Positions 38,369 to 48,494 are shown, counted from the first letter of the stretch. The stretch is DNA of 64,000 nucleotides from Parazoarcus communis (GCF_003111665.1 NZ_CP022188.1:4154001-4218000); one strand, 5' to 3'. Program-made: numbers and translations. Notes: generated by a model from the letters alone, not told the origin.

Positions 38369-41300
38369 ACGTGCTACTTGTTTCCCAGTGCAGCAAGAAT
38401 GCACTCACTGAAACCCGCCGCGTTCTTGACCAGTTCGCCGAGCGTCGTGGCGAGCGAACCTGGCAGACACCCATTACCCAGGCAGGCCTGGAGACGCTCT
38501 ACCGCCTGCTTCGCAAAACCGCGCGCAAGAACACTGCCGTCGCCTGCCACTGGATACGCGGCAAGGACCACAGCGAGTTGATGTGGATCGTCGGTGATGC
38601 GCGGCAGTTCAACGAGCTGGGGGCGACGCCGACCAACATGACACGGCGCAACGTGCTGCGGTCGGAATCGGAGAACGACTGGCACAGCCTCACCCTCATC
38701 CACTTGCTCACCTCGCTCGCTGCACTCTTGCACGATCTGGGAAAGGCGTGCCTCGCTTTTCAGCAACGACTGACTGCGAAAGGGCCGGTCGAGCGCAACC
38801 TCTATCGCCACGAATGGGTATCGCTGCGCCTGTTTCAGGCTTTCGTAGGCGACAGTTCAGACGCCGAATGGCTGGAACGGCTCATTGCGCCGTCGGCGGA
38901 CGACGACCATAGCTGGACCACGCGCGTGCTGCGCGACGGACTCGATGCCGCTGCGCAGAACAACAAGCCATTTGCCGTTCTTCCACCACTGGCAAAGGTC
39001 GTCGCTTGGCTGGTACTGACCCATCACCGCCTGCCGGTCATGCCGACCAGGGACAACAGCGGCAAGTGGAAGTGGCTGGGTGCGCGCGTAGCCGATCTGA
39101 ACGCCGCCCAACTGGACAGCCTCCTGGAAAAGGTGGATGCGAACTGGAACGAACTTGCAGATGGCGCAAACAAGGACGCGACCCAAGCCTATTGGAAGTT
39201 TCCGCACGGTCTACCAGTCACGACCGATGCCTGGCGCAAACGGGCTTCACGCGTGGCAAGCCGACTGCTGGCAATCGGGCAAAGCGCGGATGTTCGCGAC
39301 TGCCTGGACGACCCCTATGTGATGCATCTCGGCCGACTCAGCCTGATGCTGGCGGATCACCATTACTCCAGCCTCACCGACCTCGCAGCACGCAGCGACC
39401 TCAATCCGGGCTATCCGCTATTCGCAAACACCGACCGCAAAACCGGCACGTTCAACCAGACCCTTGACGAACATCTGCTCGGCGTCGCCAGGCACGCCGG
39501 CATGGTCGCACACGCGCTGCCCGGATTCGAGCATCACCTTCCCCGACTGGTCCGTCACAAGGGTTTGCGCAGGCGCAGCGCCGATGCCCGCTTCCGCTGG
39601 CAGGATCGTGCAGCCGACCTGGCCGAGGCAATGCGCGAATCCGCTTTCCGACACGGCGCGTTCATCGTCAACATGGCCTCCACCGGCTGCGGCAAGACGC
39701 TTGCCAACGCACGCATCATGAACGCAATGGCCGACCCGTCCCACGGAATGCGCTGCGCCTTCGCCCTTGGCCTGCGCGCCCTCACGCTACAAACCGGCCG
39801 CGCCTTCCGCGACGAACTCCAGCTATCGGACGAAGCGCTGGCAATTCGGGTTGGTGGTGCAGCCAACCGCGAGTTGTTCGAACATTACGAACAGCTCGCC
39901 GAGCAAAGCGGATCGGCTTCCTCCCAGTCCTTGCTGCCAGAAGACGCGGGCGTAGTCTATGAGGGCAACACGGCACATCCGTTACTGCAGCGCTTGTCCC
40001 ACGACCCGCGCATCCAAGCCCTGCTCGCCGCACCGCTGCTCGTCTGCACCATCGACCACCTGACCCCAGCGACCGAAAGCCAGCGCGGCGGCGGCCAGAT
40101 CGCGCCAATGTTGCGCCTGATGAGCGGCGATCTGGTGCTGGACGAACCCGACGACTTCGACATCGACGACCTGCCTGCTCTCGCCCGCCTGGTGCATTGG
40201 GCCGGCCTGCTCGGTAGCCGCGTGCTGCTGTCTTCTGCGACCCTGCCGCCGGCGCTGGTGCAAGGCCTGTTCGAGGCCTATCTCGACGGACGGCGCTGGT
40301 TTCAGCGCAATCGAGGAGAACGACCCGGCGCCATGCCGGAGGTGTGTTGCATATGGGTAGACGAGTTCGACCAGACGCATCACACCTGTACCGACAGCAA
40401 TATATTCGCCGCGCAGCAACTTGATTTCGCCCGGCGTCGCCATGCACGTCTCGCCAAAGAAGCGGCAAGGAGACGCGCCGAACTCCTGCAGCTTCCGCTC
40501 GCGAGCAAGCCGCGCGAGGCGCTGCGTCCAACACTGGCCGCAACCATGCGCGAGGCGGCGCTAAGCCTGCACGCCACGCACCACTCCATTGATCCTCAGT
40601 CGGGCAAACGGGTCAGCTTCGGGCTGGTCCGAATGGCTAATATCGACCCGCTGATCGACGTTGCACTCGCCCTCTACACGCTTGGCGCACCGGACAACAT
40701 CCGGATTCACCTGTGCACCTATCACTCGCAGTATCCACTGCTGATCCGCTCGGCAATCGAACACCGCATGGACGCCGCACTCAACCGCCGCACTCCCGAC
40801 GCGGTCTTTGCCTTGCCGGAGATCCGAAGCCGGCTCGACACCAACCCGGAAGCCGACCATCTCTTCATCGTGCTCGGTAGCCCGGTCACCGAGGTCGGGC
40901 GCGACCATGATTACGACTGGGCCGTGGTCGAGCCATCGTCAATGCGCTCACTGATCCAGCTCGCCGGCCGCGTCCGTCGACATCGCCCCGGCACGGTGGA
41001 CACGCCCAACATCCTGGTGCTGGAGACCAACCTGCGTCACTTCGAACACCGGGGCGAACCGGCCTACTGCAAACCCGGCTTCGAGACCACGGAGCCCCGC
41101 TTCAAGCTGCAATCCCATTGGCTCACGGACCTGCTTGAGGCCGAACAACGTGACGTCATCGACGCCCGCCCGCGTATTCTGCCCAAACCGGACGAAGCGC
41201 TGCAGCCCGCGGCGAGACTGGTGGATCTTGAGCACGCCCGCATACAGTTCCAGATGCGCCCGCAAACGGGCGACGCCGAACTCAGCGACTATCAGCGGCG

Positions 41301-41736
41301 CAAGGGTGCCCGCCCTGCACCACCGATCAACGCCACCACCCATTGGCTTCGATCCGGCGTTTCACTGACGGCAGTTCTACCCCAGCAGCAACCCTTCCGC
41401 CATGACCCGCTACCAAAAGTGGACGTCATCCTGCTACCGAACGACGACGATGAGGACTACGCGCTCTTCCGTGTCGCGCCCGGCCAGGACCGCTATCGCA
41501 AGCTGTACGTGAAGATCGAGGACAGCATGAACTGTCGCATTGACGATGAGCAGCTTACCGGCACGCGCATCACCCCCTGGGGCGTGACCGACTACATGAC
41601 GGAACTGGTCACGCTGGCCGAAGAACGAGACATGACGCTGGAAACATGTGCCGAACGCTATGGCACTGTGACACTACCCACGCACCCACAAGGCTGGCGG
41701 TTTCATCCTGCGTTGGGTTTCACGAGGAATCGCTGA
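38365..41736 (+). CDS. cas3: Cas2-Cas3 fusion nuclease-helicase, type I-F
   Basis: A 1123-residue I-F fusion. An N-terminal Cas2-like domain (about residues 1-95) is followed by an HD nuclease domain with the metal pair H123-D124 in LLHDLGK, and an SF2 helicase with Walker A ASTGCGKT (K444), the DExx box as DEPD (D593-E594) and SSATLPP. A C-terminal Cas3 region ends the chain. It degrades foreign DNA after Csy-complex recognition, and its Cas2 part supports Cas1 in spacer uptake. All key motifs are intact. It is followed by the inverted HepT-MntA pair. Confidence 0.96.
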   Translation: MNVLLVSQCSKNALTETRRVLDQFAERRGERTWQTPITQAGLETLYRLLRKTARKNTAVACHWIRGKDHSELMWIVGDARQFNELGATPTNMTRRNVLRSESENDWHSLTLIHLLTSLAALLHDLGKACLAFQQRLTAKGPVERNLYRHEWVSLRLFQAFVGDSSDAEWLERLIAPSADDDHSWTTRVLRDGLDAAAQNNKPFAVLPPLAKVVAWLVLTHHRLPVMPTRDNSGKWKWLGARVADLNAAQLDSLLEKVDANWNELADGANKDATQAYWKFPHGLPVTTDAWRKRASRVASRLLAIGQSADVRDCLDDPYVMHLGRLSLMLADHHYSSLTDLAARSDLNPGYPLFANTDRKTGTFNQTLDEHLLGVARHAGMVAHALPGFEHHLPRLVRHKGLRRRSADARFRWQDRAADLAEAMRESAFRHGAFIVNMASTGCGKTLANARIMNAMADPSHGMRCAFALGLRALTLQTGRAFRDELQLSDEALAIRVGGAANRELFEHYEQLAEQSGSASSQSLLPEDAGVVYEGNTAHPLLQRLSHDPRIQALLAAPLLVCTIDHLTPATESQRGGGQIAPMLRLMSGDLVLDEPDDFDIDDLPALARLVHWAGLLGSRVLLSSATLPPALVQGLFEAYLDGRRWFQRNRGERPGAMPEVCCIWVDEFDQTHHTCTDSNIFAAQQLDFARRRHARLAKEAARRRAELLQLPLASKPREALRPTLAATMREAALSLHATHHSIDPQSGKRVSFGLVRMANIDPLIDVALALYTLGAPDNIRIHLCTYHSQYPLLIRSAIEHRMDAALNRRTPDAVFALPEIRSRLDTNPEADHLFIVLGSPVTEVGRDHDYDWAVVEPSSMRSLIQLAGRVRRHRPGTVDTPNILVLETNLRHFEHRGEPAYCKPGFETTEPRFKLQSHWLTDLLEAEQRDVIDARPRILPKPDEALQPAARLVDLEHARIQFQMRPQTGDAELSDYQRRKGARPAPPINATTHWLRSGVSLTAVLPQQQPFRHDPLPKVDVILLPNDDDEDYALFRVAPGQDRYRKLYVKIEDSMNCRIDDEQLTGTRITPWGVTDYMTELVTLAEERDMTLETCAERYGTVTLPTHPQGWRFHPALGFTRNR

Positions 41737-41762
41737 TGGCTGCAACGCCACCCTGCAAGCGC

Positions 41763-42134
41763 TCATTGAGCGTCAAATTCCCCGGCCGACTGCAAGAGTC
41801 TCGGCAATTTTCCTGCAAGTTCAGGAACGGCGTCATGGACCGTATCCCATACAACCTTGATATCGAGTTCGAAGTAACCGTGGGCAATCCGGTTGCGCAT
41901 ACCCCGCATCGCTGCCCACGGAATCTCCGGGTGCGCTGCAGAGAAGTCCGGTGTGCTCTCGGTGATTCGCGACGCCACTTCGCCAATCAACAGCAGATTC
42001 AGAACCACCGCCTGCTGGGTTCGCTTGTCATGTTCAAAGGCCTCAAAGTCGAGCCCGTCAATGTAACTGCACGCATTTCCGGCAGCTTCGCGCATTTGCT
42101 CGATCCAGAGCGTGAGACGCGCCGTGTTGTTCAT
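41763..42134 (-). CDS. hepT: HepT-type HEPN ribonuclease toxin (DUF86)
   Basis: A 123-residue HEPN protein with the full HepT active motif R-x4-H-x-Y (R80, H85, Y87, in RNRIAHGYF). Such HEPN toxins cleave RNA or tRNA until AMPylated at the tyrosine by their MntA partner. The gene overlaps mntA by four bases and is convergent with cas2/3, whose stop lies 26 bp away. The pair splits the I-F operon on the opposite strand. The motif supports an active toxin; its link to CRISPR is inferred from position. Confidence 0.87.
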   Translation of the reverse strand: MNNTARLTLWIEQMREAAGNACSYIDGLDFEAFEHDKRTQQAVVLNLLLIGEVASRITESTPDFSAAHPEIPWAAMRGMRNRIAHGYFELDIKVVWDTVHDAVPELAGKLPRLLQSAGEFDAQ

Positions 42135-42421
42135 AGGGGGCGAGCTTCGCCAATCACTTGCGCACGAATCCGGGCGGGCAAATCGCCAGGCGTAACCACA
42201 TCAACGCTTACGCCCAGCATGTCTTCAAGCTCCACCTGCAGCCCCCCGAGGTCGAAGAGGGTCGTTCCAGGCTGCGGATCAACCAGAAGATCAAGGTCAC
42301 TGCCGTCCTTGTCTGTTCCATGCAGAACGGAACCAAACACTCGCGGATTACGCACATGGAAACGTGCGGCTGTATCGCGGACCGACTGCTCGCGATGCCG
42401 AAGTGCGTCTGAAGGCTTCAT
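42131..42421 (-). CDS. mntA: MntA-type minimal nucleotidyltransferase antitoxin
   Basis: A 96-residue minimal nucleotidyltransferase with the exact pol-beta signature GS-x10-D-x-D (G30, S31, D42, D44). MntA proteins neutralise HepT by adding AMP to its tyrosine. The gene starts 100 bp from the divergent csy1 and overlaps hepT by four bases. The catalytic set looks intact. Confidence 0.87.
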   Translation of the reverse strand: MKPSDALRHREQSVRDTAARFHVRNPRVFGSVLHGTDKDGSDLDLLVDPQPGTTLFDLGGLQVELEDMLGVSVDVVTPGDLPARIRAQVIGEARPL

Positions 42422-42521
42422 GAATCACCTGTGAATTGAACCACCAATAGCATTTGACCAAGGGGAGGACTGGAATGCAATCACGTTCAAGTATCCGAGA
42501 CAACGATACAGGGGGTTCTTC

Positions 42522-43886
42522 ATGACTGCATCCCCCGAACGCCGGGCCGCTTTCCGCAACGCCATCGAGCACTTCCTCAAGGAGCGCCTCGACGAAAAAC
42601 TCAAAGGGCTCGCTGACGACAACCCAAAGCGCATCGAACTGATCGCCCGACACGCGCGTGATACGTGGCTGGCCAACGCCGCTCGACGAGTAACGTGGAT
42701 CCAGATCGCCACGCACACCCTCAAGCCCATCCACCCCGACGCCCGCGGCACCAACCTGTTCCGTGCCCCCAAAGAGTTGCCTGCACACCGGGAAGTCGGC
42801 AGCCACTCGTTAGAACAGAACTTCAGTAGTGACGTGGTCGGCGACGCGAAGGCACTCGACGTCTTCAAACTGCTGAAGCTACCGGTCGACGGCCGCCCCT
42901 TGCTCGCCTGGATGCAGGAAGGCGACGCTGATCTGATCGCAGCACTCAGCGACGACGCCGACCAGGCAGGCGAATGGCTGACCGCTTTCACCGGCATCAC
43001 TGCTCCTCGTAGCGCCACGCCAAGTTCGCACACCCTGGCCAAGCAGCTCTACTGGCTGGCTGGTGAAGACCCCGCGGACAACAGTCAGTATCACCTGCTC
43101 GCACCGCTTTATTCGAGCACGCTGGCTCACGCGGTCTTCCAGACCATCAACGAGGATCGTTTCGGCAAAGCAGGCAAGCTCGCGCGACAGGCGCGCTACG
43201 CACAACGCGACCACGACACAGGCTATCGCGAGTATCCCGATCTCGCCGTACAGAAATTTGGAGGCACCAAGCCGCAGAACATCAGCCAGTTGAACAGCGA
43301 ACGCGGAGGCAACAACTACCTGCTGTCTTCGCGTCCGCCAAAGTGGAAGACGCACGCGTTGAAAGCGCCGCTGTTCGTCGACACGGTATTTCCACGACTC
43401 GGAAAGATTGCAGAGGTGCGAAACACCGTGCGCATTCTGCGTGACTTCCTGAAGAGTGACCCGCGCCCCACCATGGAAACCCGCAACCGCCGCGATGCCC
43501 TGCTCGACCGACTGATCGACGAACTGGTCGACTTCGCCCATCCCCTGCAAGCCGCCCTGCCCGCTGGCTGGACGCGCGATACAGATTGCCGGCTCGTCGA
43601 AGCCGAACGGCTCTGGCTGGATCCCGGGCGCGCAGAAACCGACGACGAGACTGACACGGAATTTTCGGCAGCCTGGCATCGCATGGACTGGCCCGTCGAA
43701 ATCGGACGCCGCTTTGGTAACTGGCTGAACCACGAACTCGGGCAGAGCTTGCCATTGGGCGATATCGAAGGCCGCCACTGGCGCGACGAGTTGCTGCTCC
43801 ACACGGCATGGGCAGGCAGGTTGCACACGCCGCGGGTTCAGGGCAATGCGCCGACCTACATTCCGGTTAGGGAGGCCATGCAATGA
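42522..43886 (+). CDS. csy1: Csy1 (Cas8f), type I-F surveillance complex large subunit
   Basis: A 454-residue Csy1, the subunit that recognises the PAM and holds the crRNA 5' handle with Csy2. The N-terminal block with THTLKPIHPDARGTNLF is typical. A GGGGG-like ribosome-binding site precedes the ATG at 42522, and the end overlaps csy2 by four bases. It lies 100 bp divergent from mntA, so it needs its own promoter or read-through from cas2/3. I see no clear -35/-10 pair there. Confidence 0.94.
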   Translation: MTASPERRAAFRNAIEHFLKERLDEKLKGLADDNPKRIELIARHARDTWLANAARRVTWIQIATHTLKPIHPDARGTNLFRAPKELPAHREVGSHSLEQNFSSDVVGDAKALDVFKLLKLPVDGRPLLAWMQEGDADLIAALSDDADQAGEWLTAFTGITAPRSATPSSHTLAKQLYWLAGEDPADNSQYHLLAPLYSSTLAHAVFQTINEDRFGKAGKLARQARYAQRDHDTGYREYPDLAVQKFGGTKPQNISQLNSERGGNNYLLSSRPPKWKTHALKAPLFVDTVFPRLGKIAEVRNTVRILRDFLKSDPRPTMETRNRRDALLDRLIDELVDFAHPLQAALPAGWTRDTDCRLVEAERLWLDPGRAETDDETDTEFSAAWHRMDWPVEIGRRFGNWLNHELGQSLPLGDIEGRHWRDELLLHTAWAGRLHTPRVQGNAPTYIPVREAMQ

Positions 43887-44872
43887 ACAACTTGCCCCAT
43901 AGCGACGGCCTGCTGATCCTGCCGCGCGTGCGCGTGCAAAGCGCCAACGCCATCTCCAGTCCGCTGACCCACGGCTTCCCTGCGATGACCGCCTTCTTCG
44001 GCTTGATGTGGGCGCTTGCCCGTAAGCTGGAAGCGCGCGATTTGCCGCTTGCCTTCGACAGCGTCGGCGTGATCTGCCATGACTTCGATGAACAGGTTAC
44101 CGAGGGCGGCTATGTGAAGGCCTTTCGCCTGACGCGCAACCCTGTGGACAAGGACGGAGGTAGCGCGGCCATCGTCGAGGAAGGCCGCATGCACATGGAG
44201 ATAACCCTGATTTTTGGCGTAAGCGGCGGCTTTGTTGAACTCGACGAGAAGGATCACGAGGCGATCGCCCAAACCGTGGCACATCAACTTGCCGGCATGC
44301 GCATTGCGGGCGGCAGCGTGCTTCCAAGCCAAGACTGGCGCAGTCGCCCGGCACTCCTGCGCTTCGGCGACGATGCCGAGGACGTTCGCCGCCGCTTCCG
44401 CAATCTGCGTCGCCGCTGGCTGCCGGGTTTTGCGCTGGTATGCCGGGATGATTTGCTGCAGGCACGTCTCGATCAACTACGGGTATCCGCGCCAGAGATT
44501 TCGGCGCTGGATGCCCTGCTCGATCTTTCACGCTTCAACTGGCAACCGGTTCGATCCGACTCCGCATCCAACGATGCCCCCACCACCTCAACCGCGAAGG
44601 TCGAGTGGAAACCCGAGCCACGACCCGGCTGGATCGTCCCGATCCCGGTCGGCTTCGGCGCATTGTCCGAGCTGTTGCCCGCGGGAGAAGTGCAACGCGC
44701 CCGCGACCGCGACACCCCGTTCAGGTTCGTCGAAAGCCTGTACTCCATCGGCCAATGGATCAGCCCGCACCGGCTGGACAACGCCGATCAATTGCTCTGG
44801 TACGCCAGCACCGACGTGGCTGCCGGCCTGTACCGCTGCCGCAACGACTTCGCACCCCTGCAATCTGCCTGA
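43883..44872 (+). CDS. csy2: Csy2 (Cas5f), type I-F surveillance complex subunit
   Basis: A 329-residue Csy2, a RAMP-fold protein that pairs with Csy1 around the 8-nt 5' handle of the crRNA. The N-terminus [25 protein letters not shown] is characteristic. It is coupled to csy1 by an ATGA overlap and followed by a 37-bp gap before csy3. Length and order match the P. aeruginosa locus. Confidence 0.94.
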   Translation: MNNLPHSDGLLILPRVRVQSANAISSPLTHGFPAMTAFFGLMWALARKLEARDLPLAFDSVGVICHDFDEQVTEGGYVKAFRLTRNPVDKDGGSAAIVEEGRMHMEITLIFGVSGGFVELDEKDHEAIAQTVAHQLAGMRIAGGSVLPSQDWRSRPALLRFGDDAEDVRRRFRNLRRRWLPGFALVCRDDLLQARLDQLRVSAPEISALDALLDLSRFNWQPVRSDSASNDAPTTSTAKVEWKPEPRPGWIVPIPVGFGALSELLPAGEVQRARDRDTPFRFVESLYSIGQWISPHRLDNADQLLWYASTDVAAGLYRCRNDFAPLQSA

Positions 44873-44909
44873 ACCCTGTATTGAACCCACATCACCAGGA
44901 AACCAGACC

Positions 44910-45929
44910 ATGACACTCAAGACCGCTTCAGTACTCGCCTTCGAACGCAAACTCGATCCGTCCGACGCCCTGTTCTACGCAGGCACCTGGGATCAGCGTG
45001 ACATCGCTGAGGGCTGGCACGCCGTATCGATCAGCGAGAAGTCCGTACGCGGCACCATTTCCAACCGGCTGAAAGCCAAGGACCAGGACCCCGCCAAGCT
45101 CGATGCCGCAATAGAGAATCCCAACCTGCAGAAGGTGGACGTCGCCGCCCTGCCCAGCAGCGCAGACACGCTGAAAGTCGTATTCACGCTGCGCGTGCTT
45201 GGCGGCACCGGCAAACCCTCTGCCTGCAACGACGCCGACTACCTGAGCAAGCTGCTCAACACCGTCAGCAGTTATGTCGACACCCAGGGCTTCAGCGAAC
45301 TTGGTCGCCGCTATGCCTGCAACCTTGCCAACGGCCGCTTCCTGTGGCGCAACCGCATCGGTGCGGAACAGGTGGAGGTTCGCGTTGCTCACTTGGTGAG
45401 CGGTGCGCCACAGGAGACTTGGACTTTTGACGCTTTGGCGCTTTCGCTGCGCAGTTTCGATGTCCCCTCAGAAGCTGCAGATGCGCTAGACGGCCTCGCG
45501 AGCCTGATCACAGGCGGGCTGGCAGGGCAGCAACATGTGCTCCTGCAGGTCACAGCCTTCGTCCGTATTGGCGCGGGACAGGAAGTGTTCCCATCGCAGG
45601 AACTCATCCTCGACCGCGGCCGTGGCGACAAGAGCAAGACGCTCTACCAGGTCAACAAAATTGCCGGCATCCACTCGCAGAAGATTGGCAACGCTCTGCG
45701 CACCATCGACACCTGGTACGAAGGCGCTGACGAACTGGGACCCATCGCTGTGGAACCGTACGGTTCCGTCACCACCCAAGGCAAGGCCTACCGCCAACCC
45801 AAGCAAAAGCTCGACTTCTACAACCTGCTCGACAGCTGGATCATCAAGGATCAGGCACCGGCGGTGGAGCAGCAACACTTCGTCATCGCCACTTTGGTAC
45901 GTGGCGGAGTCTTTGGCGAGGCGGGCTGA
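44910..45929 (+). CDS. csy3: Csy3 (Cas7f), crRNA backbone subunit of type I-F
   Basis: A 339-residue Cas7-family backbone protein; six copies coat the crRNA spacer in the Csy complex. It begins [21 protein letters not shown] use the ATG at 44910; the reading frame stays open far upstream within csy2, but that is only shadow sequence. The length is close to the 342 residues of the reference protein. cas6f begins two bases after its stop. Confidence 0.94.
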   Translation: MTLKTASVLAFERKLDPSDALFYAGTWDQRDIAEGWHAVSISEKSVRGTISNRLKAKDQDPAKLDAAIENPNLQKVDVAALPSSADTLKVVFTLRVLGGTGKPSACNDADYLSKLLNTVSSYVDTQGFSELGRRYACNLANGRFLWRNRIGAEQVEVRVAHLVSGAPQETWTFDALALSLRSFDVPSEAADALDGLASLITGGLAGQQHVLLQVTAFVRIGAGQEVFPSQELILDRGRGDKSKTLYQVNKIAGIHSQKIGNALRTIDTWYEGADELGPIAVEPYGSVTTQGKAYRQPKQKLDFYNLLDSWIIKDQAPAVEQQHFVIATLVRGGVFGEAG

Positions 45930-45931
45930 GC

Positions 45932-46495
45932 ATGGACCACTACATCGACATCAAACTCCTGCCCGACCCCGAGTTCTCGGCCCCCATGCTAATGAACGCG
46001 CTGTTTGCCAAACTGCATCGTGGCCTGGTTGATCATGGAGGTGGCGACATCGGCGTCAGCTTTCCGGAAGTTGGTGGCAAGACCTTGGCGCTGGGCAGCC
46101 AGTTGCGTTTGCACGGAAACTCCACAAGTCTGGGTCTGCTCATGCAGAACGGATGGACACAAGGTATGCGCGACCACATTACGCTCATCGAGCCACGTCC
46201 CATTCCAACAACTGTTCAGCATCGCGTCGTACGCAGAGTGCAGGCCAAAAGCAATCCCGATCGACTGCGCCGCCGGCTGATGTCCCGTAAAAGCATTGGT
46301 GCCGAGGAAGCCCTGACAGCCATTCCAGACTCAAGCGCGAAACGCCTGACGCTTCCCTACGTGGAGATGTCCAGTCGCAGCACAGGTCAGCGTTTCCGAC
46401 TATTCATCGAACACCTGGCACCGCAGCCCGAGCCAGTTGCCGGTGGCTTCGGAACTTACGGCCTAAGCGACATTGCGACGGTCCCCTGGTTCTAG
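45932..46495 (+). CDS. cas6f: Cas6f (Csy4) crRNA-processing endoribonuclease
   Basis: A 187-residue Cas6f, the same length as the P. aeruginosa Csy4. The catalytic residues sit at identical positions: H29, S148 and the RNA-stacking F155. The arginine-rich helix has R102, Q104, R115 and R119, which read the stem-loop of the repeat. It should cut each repeat after the stem (five-base-pair CTGCC/GGCAG) to leave the 8-nt handle CTCAGAAA. It is the last cas gene, immediately followed by the leader and array. Confidence 0.97.
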   Translation: MDHYIDIKLLPDPEFSAPMLMNALFAKLHRGLVDHGGGDIGVSFPEVGGKTLALGSQLRLHGNSTSLGLLMQNGWTQGMRDHITLIEPRPIPTTVQHRVVRRVQAKSNPDRLRRRLMSRKSIGAEEALTAIPDSSAKRLTLPYVEMSSRSTGQRFRLFIEHLAPQPEPVAGGFGTYGLSDIATVPWF

Positions 46496-46626
46496 CCCCC
46501 TTTTTTTGATGCCACCTAAGGCCTTATTAAAAACAGTCACTTAGCCCTAAGGTTCGTTTTTAGGTAATCGGGCGCGTTTGCGCCCGATTTCTTTAACAAT
46601 TAGTATCTTAGCGCGTCGTTGCTCTA
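46496..46626 (+). other. CRISPR leader region
   Basis: 131 bp of AT-rich sequence between cas6f and the first repeat. It begins with a CCCCC-TTTTTTT tract typical of I-F leaders and contains a CCTAAGG motif twice (46515-46521 and 46546-46552), an AAGGCCTT palindrome and the hairpin described separately. New spacers are expected to be added at this side. The array promoter should lie here; I cannot define it. Confidence 0.7.
46566..46589 (+). terminator. Intrinsic-terminator-like hairpin within the CRISPR leader
   Basis: A perfect 10-bp stem (AATCGGGCGC / GCGCCCGATT) with a 4-nt GTTT loop is followed by TCTTTA. It would end the cas transcript 70 bp after cas6f and 37 bp before the first repeat. 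Because the array continues on the same strand, it may separate array transcription from the operon or be a leader element. Confidence 0.55.
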
Positions 46627-48334
46627 CGTCACTGCCGGACAGGCAGCTCAGAAAATCATCATTTTGTTGCCGATGGTCGTCGTATCCGTCACTGCCGGAC
46701 AGGCAGCTCAGAAAATCACTGCGAGGCGTGCTCGGCGGTTGCTCTGCGTCACTGCCGGACAGGCAGCTCAGAAAATCGTGCGCGGATACGCAGAGATGAT
46801 GAACGGCGTCACTGCCGGACAGGCAGCTCAGAAAAGCAGGCACAGGACCGGCGCGACGCGAACCTGCGTCACTGCCGGACAGGCAGCTCAGAAACGCACC
46901 GGATCGACGCCGGGCGCGGTGCTGTTCGTCACTGCCGGACAGGCAGCTCAGAAAAGGTTGCCTTCCGGCGTTGCAAACAGCATCGCCGTCACTGCCGGAC
47001 AGGCAGCTCAGAAAATCATGGCTGGATCTGCAAATGCGGTCGCCATCGTCACTGCCGGACAGGCAGCTCAGAAAACAGTCGTCGTCGTCGTGTCCCCTTC
47101 CGGGTTCGTCACTGCCGGACAGGCAGCTCAGAAAGTTGAATGAATGGACCAGGGACCAGCCGCATCCGTCACTGCCGGACAGGCAGCTCAGAAAGCGATC
47201 ATCAACGACCACGGCTGCGAGGAGGACGTCACTGCCGGACAGGCAGCTCAGAAAAGATGCAGGACGAACTCGGCCCGCGTCAGGAACGTCACTGCCGGAC
47301 AGGCAGCTCAGAAAATCCGCTTCGCCTCGGGCTGGCGCGTCACGGCCGTCACTGCCGGACAGGCAGCTCAGAAAAGGCACGGCTGGATGCGTGGCGCTGG
47401 TTAAATCGTCACTGCCGGACAGGCAGCTCAGAAACAAAAAGCCCCTACATGATGCGCCATGACCCGCGTCACTGCCGGACAGGCAGCTCAGAAAAAGCCT
47501 CTTCGCTTTCCATCTCGCTTCTGCAACGTCACTGCCGGACAGGCAGCTCAGAAATCTCGCGTCATGGCTAATTCGACACTGCCGTACGTCACTGCCGGAC
47601 AGGCAGCTCAGAAAATATACACGTCATACTCACCCTGAGTGAGCGACGTCACTGCCGGACAGGCAGCTCAGAAAATGTTGTAGCCCGTCGAGTAGCTGCC
47701 CTGGCTCGTCACTGCCGGACAGGCAGCTCAGAAATTCAGAAAAGCCAACCCAATCGGCGGCGAATTCGTCACTGCCGGACAGGCAGCTCAGAAAAGTTGA
47801 TACCGGAAGGGCGCGCGGTAATTGGGCGTCACTGCCGGACAGGCAGCTCAGAAATTGAACAGAGCCTGTTCTGGCGCGCATACCTTCGTCACTGCCGGAC
47901 AGGCAGCTCAGAAATCTACGGTCATCGTCGCATCTGACGACCCAGACGTCACTGCCGGACAGGCAGCTCAGAAAGCGTCATGCACGACGCGGCCACCGCC
48001 CACGTGCGTCACTGCCGGACAGGCAGCTCAGAAAAACAAGGCGGATTAACGGCGTCAGGCCAATGACGTCACTGCCGGACAGGCAGCTCAGAAATTTATG
48101 ACCGCGCCCGTCAGCGCCCGAAACCGCGTCACTGCCGGACAGGCAGCTCAGAAATCATTGGTATCACGCGCGCAAGCGCAAGCCGCCGTCACTGCCGGAC
48201 AGGCAGCTCAGAAAACATGCGGATCAGGATCTCGCCGTCCTGCCCCCGTCACTGCCGGACAGGCAGCTCAGGAAAGGATGCAGCTAACCTGGAACGCTGG
48301 ATGCTCCGTCACTGCCGGACAGGCAGATCAAGAA
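46627..48334 (+). CRISPR. Type I-F CRISPR array, 29 repeats and 28 spacers
   Basis: Repeats of 28 bp start every 60 bp (CGTCACTGCC... ending CTCAGAAA), so every one of the 28 spacers is 32 bp. This is the I-F geometry. Each repeat contains the CTGCC/GGCAG stem with a GGACA loop, ready for Cas6f. Repeats 1-27 are identical. The last two are degenerate: repeat 28 ends GGAA instead of GAAA, and repeat 29 has an altered end (GATCAAGAA). This marks the leader-distal end and gives plus-strand polarity. The spacers look unique to each other; their targets cannot be told without a search. The long reading frames through this region come from the 60-bp periodicity and are not genes. Confidence 0.99.
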
Positions 48335-48369
48335 TCACTCGAACCGCCCCTCCGATTCATGACTTTTCC

Positions 48370-48400
48370 TGATTAATCAGCGCCCAAAGAATCGTTTGTT
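48370..48400 (+). promoter_or_regulatory. 31-bp element upstream of the Rieske operon
   Basis: This 31-bp segment, 94 bp before the Rieske gene, matches the one at 55399-55429 before the BCCT gene at 24 of 31 positions. Shared parts are T-N-ATTAAT-N-AGC near the left end and AATCGTTTGTT at the right end. It contains a TGATTAATCA palindrome. It is a candidate binding site for the LysR regulator encoded between the two transcripts. Confidence 0.5.
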
Positions 48401-48494
48401 GTGCACTTGCGTGAATTTCATAATCCGCCTCAATCGCACTGACCCAAACGCAGGCCAGTTGCGAAATTCCACCCAGGCAGACAGGAGACTCGCA

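Noticed and set aside
42422..42521. Degenerate CRISPR repeat or CreA-like RNA between mntA and csy1
   Set aside because: No CTGCC/GGCAG stem or handle-like sequence could be found in the 100-bp gap.
46619..48376. Long open reading frames in several frames through the CRISPR array
   Set aside because: The repeat unit is exactly 60 bp, so stop-free frames persist by periodicity; the predicted proteins merely repeat the repeat-encoded peptide.
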